A stretch of DNA of 47,009 nucleotides from an uncultured Eubacteriales bacterium (GCA_902789795.1 CADAPM010000024.1:1-47009), one strand, 5' to 3'. Counted from the first letter of the stretch, positions 36,365 through 45,352 are shown. Program-made: numbers and translations. The notes: a model not told the origin generated them from the letters alone.

Positions 36365-37156
36365 TCATTCTCCCGCATATTTGTCAAGGTCGAAGATCAG
36401 CTGCATCCCCTCGGCGGGCACGCAGCGCCCGGTGCGGATGCCGCGCTCCTTCCCCTCGGGGCTCGGCTCCGCCGCCCGCAGGAGCTCCGGCGTCAAGCCG
36501 CCGAAAAACGCCTCCAGCTCCGCCCGCTCATGCAGCACCGGGCTGTGGGAGCACAGCGCGCGCTCAAAGGGGCAATTGTCCAGCAGCGCCCGCATGTTTT
36601 TAAGATAGTCCCCCACCGGCAGCGCCTCAGGGAAAAACAGCCAGGTGGTCGGGTTCCAGTCATCCCCGGTCAGGAGCAGCCTTTGCTCCGTCACATAGAC
36701 GACCAGGCTCCCCGGCGTGTGCCCCGGGCAGGGGATCACCCGCCCGGTGAGGCCGCCCAGGTCGAGCTCACCGCCCGTAATCATTTCCGGCTCCGGCACC
36801 GGGGCGCGCAGATAGACCGCTTCATCCACGCTGAGGCCCTTTTCCGCGGCCTGCATCAGCACCTGCCTGCGCTGGAAGCCCGCCGTATAGGTGCGGTACA
36901 CCGCCTCCTCCGCAGGATGGATCAGCGCCCGCTCAAAGTGCATCGCGCCCAGGGCGTGGTCGTGGTGGCCGTGGGTCAGGATCAGGCTGACCGGCCTGTC
37001 CGTCAGGGTCCGTACGTAATCACGCACGTTTTCCAGACCATAGCCCGCGTCGATCAGCAAGGCGCGGTCCTTCCCCTCCAGCAGCGTCATGCACACGCCC
37101 ATGGCATCCGTGATGTGGGTCACTCCCGGGAGCGCCCGTTCCGCTTTAAAGCTCAT
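36365..37156 (-). CDS. MBL-fold metallo-hydrolase
   Basis: A 263-residue metallo-beta-lactamase-fold hydrolase. The zinc-binding THGHHDHALG (HxHxDH) is at about residues 60-69, PGHTPGSLVVY supplies the third His and LLTGDDWNP the bridging Asp; a later His is in ALCSHSPVLHE. No close functional assignment is possible; relatives include thioesterase-, lactonase- and glyoxalase II-like enzymes. Sandwiched between GH2 and GH67 genes with an 11-bp overlap upstream and 4 nt downstream, it is part of one operon and probably acts on a sugar-derived ester or lactone (inference). The start at 37156 has AGGGAGA 8 nt upstream. Confidence 0.88.
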   Translation of the reverse strand: MSFKAERALPGVTHITDAMGVCMTLLEGKDRALLIDAGYGLENVRDYVRTLTDRPVSLILTHGHHDHALGAMHFERALIHPAEEAVYRTYTAGFQRRQVLMQAAEKGLSVDEAVYLRAPVPEPEMITGGELDLGGLTGRVIPCPGHTPGSLVVYVTEQRLLLTGDDWNPTTWLFFPEALPVGDYLKNMRALLDNCPFERALCSHSPVLHERAELEAFFGGLTPELLRAAEPSPEGKERGIRTGRCVPAEGMQLIFDLDKYAGE

Positions 37157-40100
37157 TTCCCTTCTCCCTGAATACAAAAGAGAGCAGATCGAAATGGCAG
37201 CCCGGCAGGAAGACGAAGGAAACCGTACATTCGCCCTCGGGCACAGAGACGGGGAAGATCTGCTCCTCCGCCTGCTCCGAGTGCCGGAACAATAGCGTCT
37301 GGCGCACCTCCTGCCCCACCGCGTTCCGCACCTGCAGCGCCACGGGCGTCTGCTCGTGGGCGGTGCGCCCGGTCAACAGCAGCTCCCAGGCCTTCCCCGG
37401 GGCGAACTCCATATGCTCATAGCTCACGGTCACGTTGTTCCCGATGTCCAGGATCGCGTCTCCGGCCCGGGTAAAGCTGTCCCCGTACACCTGATCCGCA
37501 TCCGAGGCCCGGTTCACCCGCAGGGCCCGGGACTGGCGCTCAAAGCGGAAGCCCTTGAAGTGCACTTTCTCCACCGCGCCGAAATACAGGTCGTGCAGGC
37601 CGGTCAGGGGCGCGGGCAGGCGGAAGGACTGGGACTGGTAGGAGTTCCAGATGCTGTGCTTCTGATAGGGGCAGACCGTCAGCAGCTTCCCGCCCTGGTC
37701 CGGCCAGCCGTCCCAGAGCCAGATCTCGTGCACGCGGTCGTCCAGGGCGAAGATGGGCAGCTCCACCGTATCGGACCCCACCGGGCCGAAGTCGACCCGG
37801 GAGAAGCCCACGCCGCTGGGGCCCTCGCGGTCAAAGGCGATGCCCCGCTCGTTGCCGGGCGCGATCTCGCCGTCCCGCCTGTCCGCCAGGGAACCGGCCA
37901 CCAGCGCGTAGGGATCCAGCGTCACCTTGCCCAGCCCCTCGGCCCGGATGGGATAGGTGGACAGCACCCGCGTGCGCTGCGTGCCGTTGGTGGCCGCCGC
38001 CCGCAGGTAGAAGGCCCCGTCGGCCTTCGCGCTCACCCGAGCGGTGTCCCCATCCAGCCAGCGCACCTCCGCGCCGGGGAAGTCCACCCCCTGGGCCGTG
38101 GTCACGCGCAGGGTGATGTTCCCCGCCGCGCCCGCAGGCTCCCGTCGGACCCGGAAATCCGCCTCGGGATGCTCCGGCGTGAGGACGGACGCCCCCAGCG
38201 GCTCCAGGTCGATGCGCCGGATCCAGGGCGCGGATTGCAATGCCTCGTGCCGCGGGCGCACCGTGGGCAGGGGATGCGCAGACACGCAGGGGGCCGCCTG
38301 CAGCGCGATCTCGGCAGAAGCAAGCCCCGACGACGACACGGTGACGCGGATCCCGCCCGCGGCCTCCGCACCCACGATGGCCAGCAGCTTGCCGGAGAAC
38401 ATGCGCTTGCAGTCGGACCGATAAGAGGTCTCGTCCGTGCTGTCGCCGTTGTCCAGGCCCATCAGTTTTCCCGCGCCGCTCACGCGCACCGTCACGGGTA
38501 CATTGGCGTCGGCCACCGGATGTCCGTCCGCGTCCAGGGCCTGCACCGTCAGGAAGGTGAGCCCACCCGCCCGGACCTCCGGCGTTTCCGCGCTCACGGT
38601 CAGGGCGACAGGATCGCTGTAGCTGCAGACCGTATCCCGGACGAGCAATTTCCCATCCTTATCATAGCCCCGGGCCTCCAGCACCCCGTCCGCATAGGGC
38701 ACCTGCCAGACCGGCAGGCAGGCGCGCTCGTCATCCTGATCCACGACCTTTTTCCCCAGGCTCACGCCGTTCAGCAGCAGCTCCGCCGCGGCGCAGCTGG
38801 TCATGACCGGCACGTCGATCAGCTGCCCCCGGTTCCATTTCCAGCTGACGCCGATATGGATCATGGGCCTGCCGCTCCACATGGACTGATAGAAATAATA
38901 GGGGTCTTTCGGGTAGCAGGCCGTGTCCGCCTGGCCGAAATAGCTGTTCTTGGTGCTGTAGGGCGTGGGCTCTCCGATGTAGTCGATGCCCGCCCAGACG
39001 AACTGCCCCAGGGAATAGCGGCACTTCCGGTCGTCCACCAGCATTTTCGGCAGGGACTGGATGCCCCAGCTGGTCTTGCTGTTGAGCAGGCCGGAGCACT
39101 GCTCGTCCTCCTCGCACAGGATATCCTCCGCCATGGGAAAATGGTAGACGCCCCGGCTCTGCACCATGGACGAGGTCTCGCTGCCGTAGATCACCCAGTC
39201 CGGGTGCGCCTGATGGTGGGCCTCGTAATGGCTTTCCGCGTAGTTGTAGCCCGGCAGCTTCACATACTCAGCGGCGCGCTGCGCGCCCTCCCAGGGCATG
39301 TAGTTGCTGCCGAACGTGACCCGCGCGTGGTTGAGGACATCGTGCTTCCGCACCTCATCGGTGAGCCGGCAGTTCCACTGATAGCCCCTTTCCCCCAGAA
39401 ACACGTCCTGGATCTCGTTGCCGATGGACCACAGGATGACCGACGGGTGGCAGCGGTCCCGGCGCACCCAGGCCGCCACGTCCTCCCGCCAGGTGTCGGG
39501 GAAGAAGCGCGCGTTGTCGAACTCCGTCTTGGGCCGTTCCCACATGTCGTAGGCCTCATCATCCACCAGGATGCCCATTTCATCGCACAGATCCAGGAAG
39601 GCGCTGGCCGGCGGGTTGTGCGAGGTGCGGACGGCGTTCACGCCCATTTCCTGCATGACTCGAAGCTGCCGCCGCGCCGCGTCCTTATGGAAGGCCGCCC
39701 CCAGCGCGCCCAGGTCGTGGTGCAGGCACACGCCGTGCAGCTTCACGTGCCGCCCGTTCAGGAAAAAGCCCTCCTCCGGGCTGAAAACGGTCTCCCGGAA
39801 GCCGATGTTCACCCGCTCGGCCTGGTCCAGCAGGGACAGTTCCAGCCGGTACAGCTTCGGATCCTCCAGATCCCAGGGCCGGATGTCCGTAAGCTCCGCC
39901 GTCAGCCGGATCCCTGAATCATCCGCCGCCGCTTCCGCCTGCCACAGGCAGTTTTCGCCGTCGTACAGCGCCGCCCGCACGGACTGGCCTTCGGCGTCCA
40001 CGGTCTCGGCCCGCAGGGTGAGCTTCCACCCCCGGCCGCTGCGCTCCGTGCGCACGGCCAAGCCGTCCGGCACGAGATGGGCGGACCGGAAGCTCAGTAG

Positions 40101-40514
40101 CGTCACGTCCCGGAAGATGCCCGCGCCCGAATACCAGCGCGAGTTCGGGCAGCGGTAGCGCACCTGCACAGCGATCTCATTGGCCCCCGGCTGCAGCCCC
40201 CCGCTCAGGTCCGCATAAAACGCGGTATAGCCGTAATGATGCTCGGCGACACGCTCCCCGTTCAGGTAGACGCACGAATCCATGTACACGCCGTCAAAGT
40301 GCAAAAGGACCCGCTCGTGTCCGGCGGGGATGAGCGCGCTGTCGAGGCTTTTGAAATACCACCCGTCTGCAGTCTGATAGAACCGGGACACATCCCCGAT
40401 GGCCCAGTCGTGAGGCAGGCACAGCGCCTCCTTATCCCGGGCGCGGACCTCTTTGATCCCGCAGCCCGGCTCAGCTAACAGGAATTGCCAACCGTCATTG
40501 AACAGCTGCCGCAT
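37146..40514 (-). CDS. GH2 beta-galactosidase/glucuronidase-like glycosidase
   Basis: A 1,122-residue GH2 enzyme without signal peptide. The sugar-binding jelly-roll (LFNDGWQFLLAEPG at the start), an Ig-like domain, then the TIM barrel: MGVNAVRTSHNPPASAFLDL, SVILWSIGNEIQD with the acid/base Glu367, and YGSETSSM with the nucleophile Glu446. After it come a DUF4982-like domain (PMIHIGVSWKWNRGQLIDVP), Ig-like domains, and further C-terminal beta domains (one near residue 960-1000 that looks lectin-like). This composition matches large bacterial beta-galactosidases; specificity is not certain. The ATG at 40514 (MRQLFNDGWQ) has GGAGGG 10 nt upstream. First gene of GH2-MBL-GH67. Confidence 0.92.
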   Translation of the reverse strand: MRQLFNDGWQFLLAEPGCGIKEVRARDKEALCLPHDWAIGDVSRFYQTADGWYFKSLDSALIPAGHERVLLHFDGVYMDSCVYLNGERVAEHHYGYTAFYADLSGGLQPGANEIAVQVRYRCPNSRWYSGAGIFRDVTLLSFRSAHLVPDGLAVRTERSGRGWKLTLRAETVDAEGQSVRAALYDGENCLWQAEAAADDSGIRLTAELTDIRPWDLEDPKLYRLELSLLDQAERVNIGFRETVFSPEEGFFLNGRHVKLHGVCLHHDLGALGAAFHKDAARRQLRVMQEMGVNAVRTSHNPPASAFLDLCDEMGILVDDEAYDMWERPKTEFDNARFFPDTWREDVAAWVRRDRCHPSVILWSIGNEIQDVFLGERGYQWNCRLTDEVRKHDVLNHARVTFGSNYMPWEGAQRAAEYVKLPGYNYAESHYEAHHQAHPDWVIYGSETSSMVQSRGVYHFPMAEDILCEEDEQCSGLLNSKTSWGIQSLPKMLVDDRKCRYSLGQFVWAGIDYIGEPTPYSTKNSYFGQADTACYPKDPYYFYQSMWSGRPMIHIGVSWKWNRGQLIDVPVMTSCAAAELLLNGVSLGKKVVDQDDERACLPVWQVPYADGVLEARGYDKDGKLLVRDTVCSYSDPVALTVSAETPEVRAGGLTFLTVQALDADGHPVADANVPVTVRVSGAGKLMGLDNGDSTDETSYRSDCKRMFSGKLLAIVGAEAAGGIRVTVSSSGLASAEIALQAAPCVSAHPLPTVRPRHEALQSAPWIRRIDLEPLGASVLTPEHPEADFRVRREPAGAAGNITLRVTTAQGVDFPGAEVRWLDGDTARVSAKADGAFYLRAAATNGTQRTRVLSTYPIRAEGLGKVTLDPYALVAGSLADRRDGEIAPGNERGIAFDREGPSGVGFSRVDFGPVGSDTVELPIFALDDRVHEIWLWDGWPDQGGKLLTVCPYQKHSIWNSYQSQSFRLPAPLTGLHDLYFGAVEKVHFKGFRFERQSRALRVNRASDADQVYGDSFTRAGDAILDIGNNVTVSYEHMEFAPGKAWELLLTGRTAHEQTPVALQVRNAVGQEVRQTLLFRHSEQAEEQIFPVSVPEGECTVSFVFLPGCHFDLLSFVFREKGNEL

Positions 40515-40711
40515 GCTCCTCTTGCCCTCCAGCTCCATTTTTCCGCTGCGCCGACCATAACGAGGCAAACCAGAACAGAAAAGACATTGTCCGCCCCGCG
40601 GCCGAATGGATCAGCGTTCCCCAAATAAGTGTATATATTTCGCTGCCCACAGCCGTTTTCCTGCCGATGTCCGCCGCGTTTTGCGGCATGGGCAGGCATG
40701 AAAAAAACTAT

Positions 40712-40740
40712 TTGACACTCGCCCGCTTTGATGCTATAAT
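40712..40740 (+). promoter_or_regulatory. Perfect consensus promoter of tRNA-Ser
   Basis: TTGACA (40712-40717), 17-bp spacer, TATAAT (40735-40740), about 29 bp before the tRNA 5' end. Confidence 0.92.
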
Positions 40741-40769
40741 ACCACACGTTGACGCAAGCCGACCCCTAT

Positions 40770-40861
40770 GGAGAAGTCGCCTAGCTTGGTCGAGGGCGCA
40801 CGACTGGAAATCGTGTAACGTGTAAAAGCGTTCGAGGGTTCGAATCCCTCCTTCTCCGCCA
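40770..40861 (+). tRNA. tRNA-Ser, anticodon GGA
   Basis: The acceptor stem GGAGAAG pairs with CTTCTCC (40851-40857), discriminator G, and CCA is encoded. The anticodon stem ACGA/TCGT encloses CTGGAAA with anticodon GGA at 40806-40808 (reads UCC and UCU). A long variable arm (TAACGTGTAAAAGCGTTC) and a normal T arm GAGGG-TTCGAAT-CCCTC are the marks of a class II serine tRNA. Confidence 0.97.
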
Positions 40862-40865
40862 ACAT

Positions 40866-40892
40866 AAAAAGCACCCATCTTGGGTGCTTTTT
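40866..40892 (+). terminator. Terminator of tRNA-Ser
   Basis: AAAAAGCACCCA (40866-40877) pairs with TGGGTGCTTTTT (40881-40892), beginning 4 nt after the CCA. Confidence 0.93.
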
Positions 40893-40897
40893 GTGTT

Positions 40898-41105
40898 GGG
40901 AGAAGGAGGGATTCGAAGGGGGACGGAGTCCTGCCGCCGCCAGTGGCGGATGAAGGCAGGACGAAGTCCCAGTGAGCCACAGAGCATAGAATGCGGCAGC
41001 GTTCTATGCGACAATGGCGAACTGAGGACCGGTAGTGAATGACGGTCCAGTGGACCGTCAGAGCCGGCCCCGCTTTTCCGCAGAAAAGGCGAATCCCTCC
41101 TTCTC
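40898..41105. repeat. 208-bp element bounded by copies of the tRNA-Ser 3' end
   Basis: The left end GGGAGAAGGAGGGATTCGAA (40898-40917) is the reverse complement of the tRNA 3' part (T arm and acceptor). The right end CGAATCCCTCCTTCTC (41090-41105) is an exact direct copy of 40841-40856. The interior holds several hairpins (GACGGTCCAGTGGACCGTC at about 41041-41059, CGCTTTTCCGCAGAAAAGGCG) and no gene. It may be a relic of integration at the tRNA or a repeat that captured tRNA sequence. The rest of the gap to 41223 (about 115 bp) shows nothing recognisable. Confidence 0.75.
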
Positions 41106-41222
41106 AACATTATCGAATCACACAATAAGCGCGAGGCACAAGAAACGCTTGATAATCCCCCTTTGCCTTTATTGACCTTTGAACAACAGAACAGATCCTT
41201 CGCGGACGGCCAGGGCGGGTAC

Positions 41223-41599
41223 GCCCTCATCCGACCCGCTGCGCGGGCCACCTTCCCCCGAGATCGGGGGAAGGCCTCTTTTGCGGGATCTCTTTCAGAA
41301 TTGATGCAAACATCTATGATTGCAGTGTATTTGTTTGCTCAACCAAACAGAGAAACGCGGAAAAGCCTTCCCCCGAGATCGGGGGAAGGCCTCTTTGGGG
41401 GGATCTTCTTTCAGAATTGATGCAAGCATCTATGATTGCACTGTATTTGTTTGCTCAACCAAGCAGAGGAACGCGGAAAAGCCTTCCCCCGATTTCGGGG
41501 GGCTCTGAACGCCCGGAGATCGGTCCGGTGGACCGATCTCAGTGAAGAGCGGGCCAGCAGGTCCAGGTGTGTGCCGAGCGCAGTGAGGCGGATGAGGGC
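41223..41599. repeat. MITE-like element, copy 3, expanded
   Basis: Ends GCCCTCATCCG (41223-41233) and CGGATGAGGGC (41589-41599) as in the other two copies, but the inside holds three CCTTCCCCCG units rather than two and the right side contains a foreign-looking hairpin GATCGGTCCGGTGGACCGATC (41519-41539). The element is thus about twice the usual length. No gene is visible. Confidence 0.85.
41251..41500. repeat. 115-bp tandem repeat inside MITE copy 3
   Basis: CCTTCCCCCG starts at 41251, 41366 and 41482 (period 115-116 bp). Between them the two spacers are almost identical: both contain CTTTCAGAATTGATGCAA, then CATCTATGATTGCA and TATTTGTTTGCTCAACCAA, differing at a handful of bases. The third unit is partial. 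Confidence 0.9.
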
Positions 41600-41620
41600 A
41601 TTCGATTTGTCTTTCTTTCA

Positions 41621-41730
41621 GCCCTGTTGGCGTAAATACATAATGTTTTATTCAATCATGTTTTCCGCCGTTCATTGGTTCATTACCCAATCATGGCGTA
41701 CCGCGGGCGGGTCAGGTGACCCGCCCCTAC
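41621..41730. repeat. GTAGGGGC-type element, copy b
   Basis: From GCCCTGTTGGCGTAAA to GGGCGGGTCAGGTGACCCGCC and CCTAC, this stretch aligns over 110 bp with 45458-45568. The right end is a strong palindrome. It has no left-hand GTAGGGGC end, so it is an incomplete copy. Confidence 0.8.
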
Positions 41731-41788
41731 ATCCCCCCAAAAACATATAAAAACCAGCCATTTTTCTCCCAAATCATCATTTCCCATA

Positions 41789-41818
41789 TAGACAAAACGC
41801 CCTGTTTTCAATTATAAT
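41789..41818 (+). promoter_or_regulatory. Promoter ahead of the small ORF and Ig-like gene
   Basis: TAGACA (41789-41794), 18-bp spacer, TATAAT (41813-41818). Transcription would start near 41825, giving a leader of about 170 nt to the Ig-like gene. Confidence 0.65.
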
Positions 41819-41861
41819 GATCTTGAAATAGTGTGTACATCCCAGCCGGGAGGTGGTGCTT

Positions 41862-41933
41862 ATGAAAAGAGAAAACTGTTGCAGCGACGGACGTACCTTT
41901 CCAGATCGACATCCTGGGAGGGAAAGCGCGTGA
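41862..41933 (+). CDS. Possible 23-residue leader peptide
   Basis: ATG at 41862 is preceded by GGGAGGTGG at a good distance and opens a frame of 23 codons (MKRENCCSDGRTFPDRHPGR plus three residues) ending in TGA at 41931. It lies between the promoter at 41789 and the Ig-like gene 60 nt further on. The Cys-Cys pair and the position suggest a leader peptide or a chance ORF. No homology can be claimed. Confidence 0.35.
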   Translation: MKRENCCSDGRTFPDRHPGRESA

Positions 41934-41993
41934 TCGCCGGTCGGCCTCTGTGATCGGTTATACCCAGACCACCATGAAGGAGGAGAATGAAAC

Positions 41994-44458
41994 ATGAAGC
42001 GGAAACTGTGCATCATCCTGGCGCTGGCGGCGGCGCTCTGCCTGCTGGCGGCGTCGGCAGGGGCGGCCACATCGCCCTACGCCGAGCATACGCACACCTG
42101 GCGGCTGATCCGGCGCAGCGACCCCACCTGCACCAGCACCGGCACGGCCTATTACCGCTGCAGCTGCGGTGAGACAAAGCGGGAGTCCCTGCCCGCCACC
42201 GGCCACAAGTGGGGCAATTGGAAGATCGAAAAGCCCGCCTCCTGCGTCCAGCGCGAGATGCGGGAGCACACCTGCAAGGTCTGCGGGGAGCGGGCTTACC
42301 AGTACTTTGACTACGGCGAGCACAGCTGGGACGAGGGCGTGGTGACCAAGGAACCGGGCTACCTGAACCCCGGGGAGATGACCTACACCTGCTCCCTCTG
42401 CGGCGAAACGAAGACCGAGGAGATCCTCACCAAGCCGCTGCCCATTTCCCTCAGAAACGGCGGCATTGAGGAGGACGGCCTGGAGCCCGGCGAGGTCGAG
42501 GAGGGCTTTGAGCTCCTGCACATCGTCACCCAGCCCGAGCCCGGCTTCATGGATCGTAACGGCGGCTCCCTCACCCTGTCCGTGGAGGCGGCGGGCGGCT
42601 TCCCGCCCTACACCTACCAGTGGAAAAAGCTGACCGCGAGCGGCCTGTTTAATTATATATGGAAAGAAGAAAAAAACAGCAGCGAAAACACGCTGGATGT
42701 CACCGACGGCTATCGCTATTATTACTGCACGGTGTACGATGACGCGGGCAGCCATGTCGACAGCGAAAAGGTATTGGTCAACTGGAGCCTGTACATCTCC
42801 GAGCAGCCCGAAAACACCGCCACCTGCGAAATGGACCCCGTGATCCTGACCTGTAAGGCGTCAGGCGGTGAGCGCTTTGCGTTTGGTTCCGACCCGTACA
42901 TCTACACCTGGTTTGACAGCGAAGGGAACAACGTGGGCACCGGGTCGACGCTTGAGGTCCCCCTAGGTGGCGAGTATAACCAGCCGATACCGGGCGAGTA
43001 CCATTGCGTGGTGGAGGACGCCGCCGGCAATTCCGTCACCTCCCAGGTCGCCATCGTGTACGATGCAGACCCCTTTGAGACCAAGACCGACGCCGAGGTC
43101 GTGGAATTGCTGGACGGCCAGGACTACGAGCTGTGGGCCGAGGTCTACGGCGGCATCGAGCCCTACACCGGCGTCTGGCTGCGGGACGGCGTGGATATCC
43201 CCACCCAGAAGGTGGCGGACTGGGAATACACCGCCCCCATCCTGGGCGACGGCAGCAAGGAAGTGGTGTACACCTTCCTGGCCACTGACGCGATGGACGA
43301 TGCCGCCTCCTGCACGGTGACAGTGATCTATCCGCAATTGAAGATCGCCCAGCAGCCCCAGGGCGGGATGCTATCCGAAGACGGCGAAACGCCAGTGGAA
43401 ATCAACGTAGTCATGGAGGAAGGCGAGGAGCCTTTCAAGTATTATTTATACGCAGTGGATGGAAATCCGGCGAATACTATATCCACATCGAAGACGCCAC
43501 GGGCCGCTGGGCGGATTCCGATGTGGCTGTCGTGACGGATTTCCAGTTCCAGATCGATCATATCGATGTGTCCGGCGAGTTGACCACCCCTGAGGATAAC
43601 GTGACGCTGACGGCAGTGACAAATGCCCCGGCAGTCAGGTATATATGGTGGTTCGAGGGAGAGCGGAACGGATACGTCGTTAGCGATTCGATAGTAGCGG
43701 AAGGGACGGATGCTTCCTACACTGCCCATGCCCCGGGATTGTATAAATGCACAGCGTATGACGCCCAGGGACGTATCGCTAATCAGTCTGTACGGGTCAA
43801 TTATACCGGCACTGAGCCGCTTCCGCCCATCATCATTCATCAGCCGCAGAATGTAGTGGGTGAATATAACGAAAACAATCCCACTGGTGTATCTGCGTCC
43901 TTCACCTGTCTGGCGGTGACCTGGGACGGCAGCCAGGATTTGAGCTACCAATGGCAGGATAAATCCCTGAAGAACGGGCAATGGGTCAATCGCTGGACGG
44001 GCCAAAGGCGCGCGGGAACTTACACCAGCGGCACCGCTGTGCGCTGCATCGTCACCGATACCCGAACCGGGGAACAGGTGATCAGTAATGAAGCAATAGT
44101 ATCCATATCATTGCACGGTGAAATAACCTATGTTGGCGGGTATGCAGGAAAAAGTGAATTTACGGAAATAGCTTATATCATAACAGGCGGCAAGGCACCG
44201 TATACAGTGAAGATTTTTGCAGATCGCATCCTAGGAGGACCACGTCTAAATCCAAATCGTACAAGCTATATGGTTAAATATACTACAGTTTCAGATAATC
44301 TGGAACACTCTTGCTTGGTGACTGGCGGCAGAAACTACGAAGTGTATTATGAGAGTATGATTACGGGCGAAACCTATGTGCAGGGAGAATACCTGGAATT
44401 CTATCTGGAGATTACAGACGCAAACAATAATACTTTCACATCTGCCAAAAAGCGTTGA
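41994..44458 (+). pseudogene. Exported Ig-like repeat surface protein, frame broken
   Basis: The N-terminus is a signal peptide (MKRKLCIILALAAALCLLAA, cut after AGAA). Next come Cys-rich repeats with the pattern CxCGETKxxxLPATGHxW (about residues 40-155; three CGE units) as in many clostridial surface proteins, then at least four Ig-like domains with YQWKK, YYCTVYDDAG, CKASGG and YHCVVEDAAG. At about 43466 the frame shifts: the first frame ends in unrelated residues at 43535, whereas GEYYIHIEDATGRWADSD continues in another frame to the stop at 44458 and carries two or three more Ig-like domains. The domain at the junction is short by about 30 residues, so a deletion is likely. Beyond about 44100 the sequence becomes AT-richer. 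AAGGAGG precedes the ATG. No LPxTG or anchor is seen. Confidence 0.78.
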
Positions 44459-44477
44459 ATAAGGGTTGGCATACCAA

Positions 44478-44624
44478 AGGATTCTTCGTCTGAGGCTCAG
44501 AATGACAGGCGGGAGGCGGCGACAACCACCGCCTGTCATCCTGAGCGGAGTGGAGCGAGAGCGGAACGGAGCCGAAGGATCTGAAAGCGACGAGATCCTT
44601 CGGCCTTCGGCCTCAGGATGACAG
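44478..44624. repeat. TGTCATCCTGAG-type hairpin repeat
   Basis: Three versions of CTCAGxATGACAG or its inverse are present: CTCAGAATGACAGGCGG (44497 on), CCGCCTGTCATCCTGAGCGG (44528 on) and CCTCAGGATGACAG (44611-44624), with AAGGATCT and GATCCTTCGG palindromes. The whole folds into long hairpins. Similar sequences are widespread between genes in many Bacillota genomes. Confidence 0.75.
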
Positions 44625-44659
44625 AAACGATCAACATGACATTGTAAAGGAGAATCACC

Positions 44660-45291
44660 ATGAGAAAATATATCGCCCTGTTCCTGGCGCTGGCCCTCAT
44701 GTGCGCCGCGGGCCTGACCCTGGCGGAAGCGGACGTCACCGGCCTGTGGTACATGGATCTGGCCGGCGCGGCGGCGGAGCTGCCCTGGAGGAGGAGAAAA
44801 CCGGAACCTGGAAGCTGGACGACGGCTTCATCTACCTGGACGGTGCAGCGGAGCCCGACCTGGCCACCTGGGGCGAAGGCACCCTGATGCTGGGCGACCA
44901 TCTGGCCTTCTTCACCCGGGAAAAGCCCTGGGCCTATTCCCCCGCCGATCCGCTGCCCGACGCCCCCGCGGAACTTTATGCCAGCCTGTGGAAGGCCGCC
45001 TATACCCTGCGGGACGGCGACGCCCTCCCCGCCCAACTGACCGGCGACAATACCCTCATCTACATCGAGGGCTCAAAGGCCATCCTCAAGGGTGGCCCCT
45101 TCGGCTACCTCCTGACGGACCTGACCTTTGAAAACGGCGTCTTCACCTGCATGGCCGACGGCCTGACCGTGCGGATGGAGCTCCAGCAGGACGACTTCCT
45201 TCGCCTCACCACCGAAAAGGACGGCCGGACCGAGACCCGCTGCCTCCTCCGCTCCGTCCTCGACGACCCCGCCGAAACCGCGGAAGAATAA
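44660..45291 (+). pseudogene. Small exported lipocalin-like protein, frameshifted
   Basis: A signal peptide (MRKYIALFLALALMCAAGLT) and the start of a mature protein (DVTGLWYMDLAGAAAELP) end in a wrong frame near 44785. The rest (GTWKLDDGFIYLDGAAEPD and on to DDPAETAEE at 45291) is read in another frame. Exported proteins with a GxWYxD start and a beta-rich GTWKLDDGFIYLDG segment are usually lipocalin-like; about 15 residues are missing at the junction, so a deletion probably caused the break. AAAGGAG precedes the ATG. Function unknown. Confidence 0.72.
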
Positions 45292-45312
45292 GAAATACAG
45301 TCCCACGTTCCC

Positions 45313-45352
45313 CCGCCGCCCTCATCCGTCACATGATGGATGGGGGCGGTGG
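45313..45352 (+). terminator. Hairpin after the lipocalin-like pseudogene
   Basis: CCGCCCTCATCC pairs (with G-U pairs) with GGATGGGGGCGG across about 10 nt. Only a weak T-run follows. The left half also resembles a MITE end (GCCCTCATCCG). Confidence 0.4.

Noticed and set aside
37356-39917. Plus-strand frame of 853 codons opposite the GH2 gene
   Set aside because: Shadow of the GH2 frame, low-complexity and without signals.
40781-41251. 156-codon minus-strand frame across tRNA-Ser
   Set aside because: It runs through a clear tRNA and repeats, so it is a chance frame.
41251-41500. CRISPR array
   Set aside because: Repeats are 115 bp apart with nearly identical spacers and palindromic GC-rich hairpins. 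There are no unique spacers and no cas genes.
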